NCBI RefSeq assembly: GCF_001028665.1
Contig: NZ_CP011505.1
Coordinates: 620,001 to 684,000, forward strand
From: Burkholderia pyrrocinia
GTDB lineage: Bacteria; Pseudomonadota; Gammaproteobacteria; Burkholderiales; Burkholderiaceae
Direction: 5' to 3'
DNA length: 64,000 bases
A program made the translations under genes and the position numbers. The notes under the pieces are model-generated. The model was not told the DNA's origin, did not search any database, and saw nothing but the letters and a program-made list of their open reading frames with translations. Positions 58,055 through 64,000 of the stretch are shown here, piece after piece; the first letter of the stretch is position 1, and each line of letters opens with the position of its first letter.

Positions 58055-61000
58055 TTACTTCCACTGGTACAACATGCCCCCGCCAACGACGCGTTGACTG
58101 CCGCTGAAACCGCCATTCAGCGTCGCCTTCAGGTTCTCCGTAATGCGCGCCTGCACGCCGACCGCCAGCGCTTTTTGACCGAGGAAGCTCGACGTACCGA
58201 CCCCCATCGCGAAATTCGAGTCGCGGTCCATGTGCGGGATCGACGCGATCGCAGCGGTTGCGGCGATCCCCTCGCGCGCCATCGAATCGGTCTGCTGAAT
58301 CTGCTGCTGCATCTGCGTGAGCTGATTGTTGACGGTGTTCAGCGACTGCGTGAACTGGTTCGACACCGCGTTGAGCTGGTTCACGTTGACCGCATCGGTA
58401 CCCTGCGTGCCGGCCGCGACGTTGACGACCTGGCGCGCAGAATCCGCCGAGCCGACCGCGACGACGTTCGACCGCCCGCCGTCGTTGCTGCCCGTGCCGA
58501 TCGCGGCCGAGTTGCCGCCCGACGCGGTCGACCCGACCCCGATCGCGGTCGACCCGTTGCCGGATGCCAGCGACCCGTTGCCGACCGCCGTGCTGTTCGA
58601 GCCCGATGCGACCGCGCCCGAGCCGCCCGCGGACGAGTTCACCCCCGTCGGGCCCGGCGGCACGTTCGTGCCGGCGGGATTCGAGTTGTACGAGCCGCCG
58701 AGGTTCGACGTGCGCTGGGTGATCAGCGTCGTCAGCTGGTTGGCGACCGAATCGAGCTGCGACACGTTCACCGCGTCGGTGCCGCTCTTGCCGGCCGCGA
58801 GGCCGGTGATCTGCCGGTTGCCGACGTTCACTTCGCCGGACGACGACTGCGGGCTGCTCAACCCGTACGCGATGTAGTTCGTCAGTGCGCCGACCGTGGT
58901 CAGCGAACCCGCGCCGAGCGCGACGCTGTTCGCGAGCGTCGCCGATGCGCCGGCGCCGAGCGCGAGCGCGTCGGTTGCATTGCTGTGCGCGCCCGATCCG
59001 AGCGCGACGCTGCCGACGCTGGCCGCGACCGCGTTGGCGCCCTGCGCGACCGACTGCGCGCCGGTGGCCGTCGCGCCGCTGCCGAGCGCGATCGCATCGG
59101 CCTGCGCGGAACTCGCCGCCTGCCCGATCGCCACGCCGCCGGGCGCGGTGGCGTCGACGATCGCGCCGTTGCCGATACCCACGCCGTGATCGCCGTTGAC
59201 GACCGTCGTCGGGCCGACCGCGATCGAATCCGCACCGACCGCGAGCGAATCCACGGCCGTCGAGTTCGCATGGAAATACTTCGTGGTGGTGACCGCGAAC
59301 GACTGCAGCGCGCCGGCCAGCTGCCGCACGGTCACCGCATCCTGCTGGCCGGTGCCGTCCGCGACGTTGGTGATCTGGCGATACGTCCTGCTCGTCGCGT
59401 CGCCGACCGATACCGCGCCCAGCAGCGTCTGGTCGGCCGTGTTGAACGGGATCGACGCGCTGCCGTTGCGGATGGTGCCGGAAGCCGGCACCGTCGCGCG
59501 ATCGGCCACCGAGCCGGCACCGAACGCGATGCTGCCGTCCACCTTCGCGATCGCGTTCGGGCCGATCGCGACGCTGTCGACGCCGAGCGCCTGGCTGTCC
59601 GGCGCGGTCGAGTTCGCGTGGAAATACTTGGTGCCGTGCGCGTTGATGTTGTCGATCGCCGAACCGACGTTGTTGTTGATCGTCGTCGAGCCGTCGCTGT
59701 TGTACGTCACGTACGACGGCGCCGAGATCGTCCCGGTCGTCGGGTTGTAGGTCGCGCCGCCGCCGATCGCACCGGCCGTGCTGTTGCCGAGATTGGTGTT
59801 GTTCGACCCGATCGAGCTGATGCTGGTCGACAACGAACCGATGCCCGTCGACGTCGCGGTGGACAGCGAAGTCAGGTTGCTGTTCGTGCTCGACAGGCCG
59901 GTGGACAGTGAACCGACGATCGTCGACGTCGAGGTCGACAGCGACGAGATCGAGCTCGTCGTCGAACTGAGGCCGGTGGACAGCGAACCGATGCTCGTCG
60001 ACGTTGCCGTGGACAGCGACGTCACGTTGCTGTTCGTCGTGCTCAGACCGGTCGACAGCGAAGCGACGCCCGTGGACAGCGAACCGACGCTCGTCGAGGT
60101 CGACGTCGACAGGGACGTGACCGCGCTGTTCGTGCTCGACAGGCCGGTGGACAACGAGCTGATGCCCGTCGACGTGGACGTCGACAACGACGTGACCGTG
60201 CTGTTCGTCGAACTCAAGCCGGTGGACAGCGAGCCGACCACCGTCGACGTCGACGTGGACAACGACGTGACCGAACTGTTGGTCGAACTCAGGCCGGTCG
60301 ACAGTGAGCCGACGACCGTCGACGTCGACGTGGACAGCGACGTGACCGAGCTGTTGGTCGAACTCAGGCCGGTCGACAGCGAACTGATGCCGGTCGACGT
60401 CGACGTGGACAGTGAAGTGATCGAGCTATTGGCCGACGACAACCCCGTCGACGTGGAAGTCGACAGTGACGTCACCGAGCTGTTGGTCGAACTCAGGCCG
60501 GTCGACAACGAGCTGATGCCCGTCGACGTCGACGTGGACAGTGAAGTGATCGAGCTATTGGCCGACGACAACCCCGTCGACGTGGAAGTCGACAACGACG
60601 TCACCGAGCTGTTGGTCGAACTCAGGCCGGTCGACAACGAGCTGATGCCCGTCGACGTCGACGTGGACAGCGACGTGATCGAGCTGTTCGCCGACGACAA
60701 CCCCGTCGACGTGGAAGTCGACAGCGAAGTCACCGAGCTGTTGGTCGAGCTCAACCCGGTCGACAACGACGACACACCCGTCGACAACGACGTAATGCTC
60801 GACGCCGTCGACGTCGACAGCGAATTGACCGCCTGATTCGTCGCATCGAGCTGCGACCCGTTGATCGCGTCCGTGCTCGCCGAATTGATGCGCCCGGCCG
60901 CGACGTTGGTGATCTGGCGTTCGGTGCCCGGCGCACCGACGCTGACGACGCTGGTCGGCGTCGTGCCCTGGAAGTTGTACGTGACGCCGCCGATCGTCGC

Positions 61001-62545
61001 GCTTGCCGTCGGATTCGGCGCGGCCGTCGTCGAGCCGGAGCCGAGCGCGACATCGCCCGCGTTGTTCGCCACGGCCGATGCGCCGAACGCCACCGCGCCC
61101 GCCGCCGCGGCCGTCGACGTGTTGCCGAGCGCGAGCGAGCCGACGCCCTGCGCGTTGTTCGAATTGCCGATTGCCACCGCGCCGTTGCCGTTCGCGGTGT
61201 TGTTCGAACCGGCGGTCACCGCGCCGGTGCCGATCGCGGTGCTCGGGTCGCCGATCGCCACTGCACCGTCGCCGCTGACCGTCTGGCCCTGGCCGAGCGC
61301 GACGGCGCCGATACCCGCCAGCACCTTCGAGTTGTTGCCGCCGGCGATCGAGCCCGCGCCCGCGGCAGCAGCGACCGAGTTGGTGGCGCCGATCGCGACC
61401 GTGGAACCCGCCGCCGCGACGCTGTTGATACCGATTGCGGTCGAATTGATGCCCGACGCCGTCGCGCCGGGGCCCAATGCGGTCGCCGATATGCCGCTTC
61501 CGAGCGCAAGATTGCCGAGCGCGACCGCGAACTGCTGCGTCGCGGTCGCCTGCACGCCCATCGCGACCGAACTGACGCCCGACGCATTGGCGCTCAGGCC
61601 GAGCGCCATCGCCTGGTTGGCGCCGGCCGTCGTGCTCGAACCCAGCGCGATCGAACTCGTGCCGAGCGACTGCGTGCCCGATCCGGGCACGCCGGCAACG
61701 CCGCCCCAGCCGATCGCGATCGACGTGCCGCCCTTCGCGCCGCTGTTGACGCCCATCGCGATACCCGAATTGCCGGACGCCAGCGCACCGCTGCCCACCG
61801 CAACGGCGGCCGCGCCGGAACTCGTCGACTGGTTGCCGAGCGCGATTGTCCCCTGGTTAGTCGCCTGTGACGAAAAACCGAGCGCCACGCTGCCAAGGCC
61901 CGACGAAACCGCGCCGAGCCCGAGTGCGGCTGCATTCTGGCCAGAGGCCGTCGCATTGTTCCCGAGCCCGATGGCGGAAACGCCGTTCGCGGTCGCGCCA
62001 CTGCCGATCGCCACCGTGCCGGACTGCGTCGCGAGGGATTGGTTACCGACGGCAACCGAGAACGCTCCCGAGCTGATCGCCTGCGAGCCGAGCGCCGCGC
62101 TATTGATGCCGGTCGCCTGCGAGTTGATGCCGACGGCCGTCGAAGCGTCGGCCATCGCATGAGCGCCCGGGCCCAGTGCGGTGGCGGAAACGCCCGCTGC
62201 CGTCGACAGGTTGCCAAATGCGGTGGAATTCACCTGCGTCGCGACCGAACCGTTACCGACCGCTATCGAACTGGCGCCGCCGGTTGCCGACCCGCCGCCC
62301 GCCGAGTACTGAGCGTGGGCAGCAACATGGAACAAGCCGAGATAAGCCGACGCCATCAGCACGGCCAGCCGCCGTAGCGACGGGAGAGAAGGCACTCCCG
62401 AGCGTGTCGCTGCGCCCCCGATCGCGGCGCGTTCCGGCACGCTACTCGACGACGCGACGCGCTTGCCGCGCGCACGGTCAAGCTCCGACGCCGCAACCCA
62501 GGCCCCCAGTGCTTCGTTCCAGATCGACTTGAACGACTTGTTCAT
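58055..62545 (-). CDS. Trimeric autotransporter adhesin (YadA-like), 1496 residues
   Basis: This surface adhesin forms a trimer whose C-terminal barrel exports the rest. It starts [28 protein letters not shown], the extended signal peptide region typical of type V systems, with cleavage near HVAAHA. YadA-like head repeats (AxGxxAxAxGxxSxA) fill about residues 85-540. A Ser/Thr-rich stalk built on [22 protein letters not shown] fills about 570-930. A second head and several neck motifs ([40 protein letters not shown]) follow, and the YadA anchor closes the protein ([20 protein letters not shown] to GGMLYQWK). The OmpA-like lipoprotein gene follows. Opposite-strand open frames here are shadows. 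Confidence 0.95.
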   Translation of the reverse strand: MNKSFKSIWNEALGAWVAASELDRARGKRVASSSSVPERAAIGGAATRSGVPSLPSLRRLAVLMASAYLGLFHVAAHAQYSAGGGSATGGASSIAVGNGSVATQVNSTAFGNLSTAAGVSATALGPGAHAMADASTAVGINSQATGINSAALGSQAISSGAFSVAVGNQSLATQSGTVAIGSGATANGVSAIGLGNNATASGQNAAALGLGAVSSGLGSVALGFSSQATNQGTIALGNQSTSSGAAAVAVGSGALASGNSGIAMGVNSGAKGGTSIAIGWGGVAGVPGSGTQSLGTSSIALGSSTTAGANQAMALGLSANASGVSSVAMGVQATATQQFAVALGNLALGSGISATALGPGATASGINSTAIGINSVAAAGSTVAIGATNSVAAAAGAGSIAGGNNSKVLAGIGAVALGQGQTVSGDGAVAIGDPSTAIGTGAVTAGSNNTANGNGAVAIGNSNNAQGVGSLALGNTSTAAAAGAVAFGASAVANNAGDVALGSGSTTAAPNPTASATIGGVTYNFQGTTPTSVVSVGAPGTERQITNVAAGRINSASTDAINGSQLDATNQAVNSLSTSTASSITSLSTGVSSLSTGLSSTNSSVTSLSTSTSTGLSSANSSITSLSTSTSTGISSLSTGLSSTNSSVTSLSTSTSTGLSSANSSITSLSTSTSTGISSLSTGLSSTNSSVTSLSTSTSTGLSSANSSITSLSTSTSTGISSLSTGLSSTNSSVTSLSTSTSTVVGSLSTGLSSTNSSVTSLSTSTSTVVGSLSTGLSSTNSTVTSLSTSTSTGISSLSTGLSSTNSAVTSLSTSTSTSVGSLSTGVASLSTGLSTTNSNVTSLSTATSTSIGSLSTGLSSTTSSISSLSTSTSTIVGSLSTGLSSTNSNLTSLSTATSTGIGSLSTSISSIGSNNTNLGNSTAGAIGGGATYNPTTGTISAPSYVTYNSDGSTTINNNVGSAIDNINAHGTKYFHANSTAPDSQALGVDSVAIGPNAIAKVDGSIAFGAGSVADRATVPASGTIRNGSASIPFNTADQTLLGAVSVGDATSRTYRQITNVADGTGQQDAVTVRQLAGALQSFAVTTTKYFHANSTAVDSLAVGADSIAVGPTTVVNGDHGVGIGNGAIVDATAPGGVAIGQAASSAQADAIALGSGATATGAQSVAQGANAVAASVGSVALGSGAHSNATDALALGAGASATLANSVALGAGSLTTVGALTNYIAYGLSSPQSSSGEVNVGNRQITGLAAGKSGTDAVNVSQLDSVANQLTTLITQRTSNLGGSYNSNPAGTNVPPGPTGVNSSAGGSGAVASGSNSTAVGNGSLASGNGSTAIGVGSTASGGNSAAIGTGSNDGGRSNVVAVGSADSARQVVNVAAGTQGTDAVNVNQLNAVSNQFTQSLNTVNNQLTQMQQQIQQTDSMAREGIAATAAIASIPHMDRDSNFAMGVGTSSFLGQKALAVGVQARITENLKATLNGGFSGSQRVVGGGMLYQWK
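60343..60729. repeat. Three 129-bp tandem repeats in the adhesin stalk
   Basis: Units begin at 60343, 60472 and 60601 with a partial fourth at 60730, each 129 bases (43 residues, [20 protein letters not shown] and so on). Unit-to-unit identity is high, with scattered silent changes. They lie inside a longer region (about 59800-60830) of related Ser/Thr repeats. Since 129 is a multiple of three, unit gain or loss changes stalk length without a frameshift. Confidence 0.85.
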
Positions 62546-64000
62546 CTCGTGTTCCCTCGGTTCTCATGTGCTGAATGACGCAACAGCGAACGCATCGACA
62601 AGCGACGACGCATCCCTCTGCGTTCCCGCCCGTGTTGCGACGCTCCGTTCTTCACTTTGGATAGCTAAATAAACGCTCGAACAACACTGCACGACATTCC
62701 CGATCGCTATCGCGATCGCGCGAACGCAGCCCGCACGTGCGCTTCGGCACGACGCGCGGCGGCAATCGCCGGTTATCGAATCACGGAAGCCGACATCGCA
62801 GGAAAGGCGGATTCGCGATGCACCGCGCACCGCAAATCCGCGCGCGCGTGCGCCGTCGCACCGAACCTGCGGCGACCTCGAATTTCATGGGAAAGCGTCG
62901 TTCAGACGCCGGATGGACGGATGCCGGCCCCAACCTCGGGGCGGCCCGTCATGGTTCATTCAGGAGGAGAAGGAGGATGACGCTGCGTCGTCCCCGGGGC
63001 TGAAGCATGCGCCGCCGGTTCGTTCGAACCGGTGCGTTGACCTGCCATGCCTGTCGTGCTCATATTTTTCGTGCCCGTCTGATTCGATAGCGCACCGCGC
63101 ACGATCGCGCCCGGGCGAATCAAACCGCCAGGCTGCCAACGCGAAGCCGCTCACCCTATCCGTTCGGCCGCCAAACGCACTTTCCGGATTTCCGGAAAAG
63201 AACCGCTGGCTTGCCGAACGACCCCTGCACCGAATTAATCGAACGAATTTCCTTGACGATTTCTTCTTGACAGATACTTCACATCATGACAAATCTCACA
63301 TTTCTCCGATTCATCTTATATATCAACACATTCGGAGAATTATGAAGTTTGCGTTACCTCGTGCCAATTATTCGTTCGCCACCGCATTCCCAGACTCTGA
63401 GAATTTCATCATTCAATGTCACATTGAATATTGCATTCGTCAAAATGCGACAGCGGCAAGCAATCCGCGCGGAATCGTTCACCTCGAAGAACCGATTCCA
63501 GCCGCGCCGGGGCTAGTGTGCGGGCATTCGCCGGAATAAACCTTTTCCCGAGCGGACAAACCCTTTTCCCGAGCGGACGACATTTACATTCATACATTTC
63601 GGCGGGAAATCCGACTTCGACGAGAAAGAAATTCTGAGTCGGAGATCAATAAACCATTAATCAGTCAAGCTTCGAATCGGCACGTTCAATTCGCATGGAA
63701 AGACACCGACTTTCGACACACGACGTCCGAATTCATCGCCCGGGCCATTTCAATCAGATAATCGACCTACCGGAAATAAAGACCGACATTAAAAGGTAAT
63801 TCGGCATGTTTTTCCACTTCTTTTCCTTCCGGCCGATCGCCGCTGCCGAAAAACGCGCCGCGCCCCGTCGGATATGCCCACACAGGCCGCACGGAATCCT
63901 CACAATCGGGCTGTTGCCGGCATATAATTTTTCGCAACAATCGCGCACATAGCGATGCTTTCAGCCTGTCAGGCCTACTACCCTACCCGTTTGCAACCAT
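62546..64000. other. Non-coding region upstream of the adhesin, with a 21-bp direct repeat
   Basis: This 1.45-kb stretch has no frame with convincing protein character. Several patches (63230-63420, 63590-63830) are AT-rich and should hold the adhesin promoter. CCTTTTCCCGAGCGGAC is repeated at 63541-63557 and 63562-63578 with a period of 21. No tRNA or insertion sequence was recognised up to the right edge. Confidence 0.55.

Noticed and set aside
59778..62162. Plus-strand frames rich in Val-Asp repeats opposite the adhesin, and a possible CRISPR array
   Set aside because: The repeats are 129 bp or longer with no short unique spacers, and they encode the adhesin stalk on the minus strand. No cas genes are present.
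62913..63539. A 208-codon frame upstream of the adhesin
   Set aside because: Codon use and composition are unlike Burkholderia proteins, no domain is visible and the start lacks a ribosome site.

Overview
The window is about 66% GC and reads as a Burkholderia genome (most likely the B. cepacia complex, and perhaps its second chromosome). The grounds are codon usage, a Tad/Flp pilus locus, AidA/PixA-type proteins, a BC2L-type (LecB-like) lectin domain, a double-length UvrA and a giant YadA-like adhesin. No rRNA, tRNA, CRISPR array or intact insertion sequence was seen.

Layout. 1-5.6 kb (minus): the start of a Tad/Flp pilus operon with three Flp pilins, the prepilin peptidase CpaA, an AAA ATPase, CpaB and the secretin CpaC, which runs off the left edge. 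6.6-10.7 kb (plus): a membrane glycosylation cassette of two GT87 mannosyltransferase-like proteins, a GtrB-like lipid-linked sugar transferase and a GtrA-like flippase. 11.1-12.6 kb (plus): an AidA/PixA protein and an AidA/PixA-lectin fusion, preceded by a lux/cep-box-like dyad at the position expected for quorum-sensing activation. 12.6-21.2 kb: a probable uncharacterised small-molecule cluster with a Fe(II)/2-oxoglutarate amino-acid oxygenase, two ATP-grasp ligases, an MFS exporter, a BASS transporter, an amino-acid binding protein and a LysR regulator. 21.6-24.8 kb (minus): a response regulator with a degenerate HD-GYP domain and its MHYT-domain histidine kinase.

25.1-30.0 kb: a LysR gene divergent from a catabolic operon (ketopantoate-reductase-like, VOC, MaoC, CoA-transferase, shikimate-dehydrogenase-like), followed by a relic of a second AroE. 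30.2-33.4 kb: a redox module (DUF1330, aldo/keto reductase, flavodoxin, LysR). 33.4-41.3 kb: miscellaneous genes and relics, including a SpoIIAA-like protein, an alginate-lyase-like lipoprotein, a DEAD-box helicase, small unknown proteins, an orphan PstS and an AraC regulator.

41.4-47.2 kb is a mosaic, lower-GC accessory patch. Three full copies and one partial copy of what looks like the promoter and first 20 codons of mutS, without the mutS body, are interspersed with small unknown genes. A 79-bp element with perfect 27-bp inverted repeats also lies here. This is the best candidate for a previously undescribed integration or accretion site. 47.3-54.2 kb: a signal-less substrate-binding-domain protein and a tandem-duplicated 1967-residue UvrA downstream of a near-consensus LexA box. 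54.2-57.0 kb: an HxlR regulator divergent from a DoxX/SDR/CMD/MaoC operon. 57.3-62.5 kb (minus): a 1496-residue trimeric autotransporter adhesin followed by an OmpA-family lipoprotein. From 62.5 kb to the right edge I see only AT-richer non-coding sequence.

All functions are read from sequence and memory of protein families. No database search was run.
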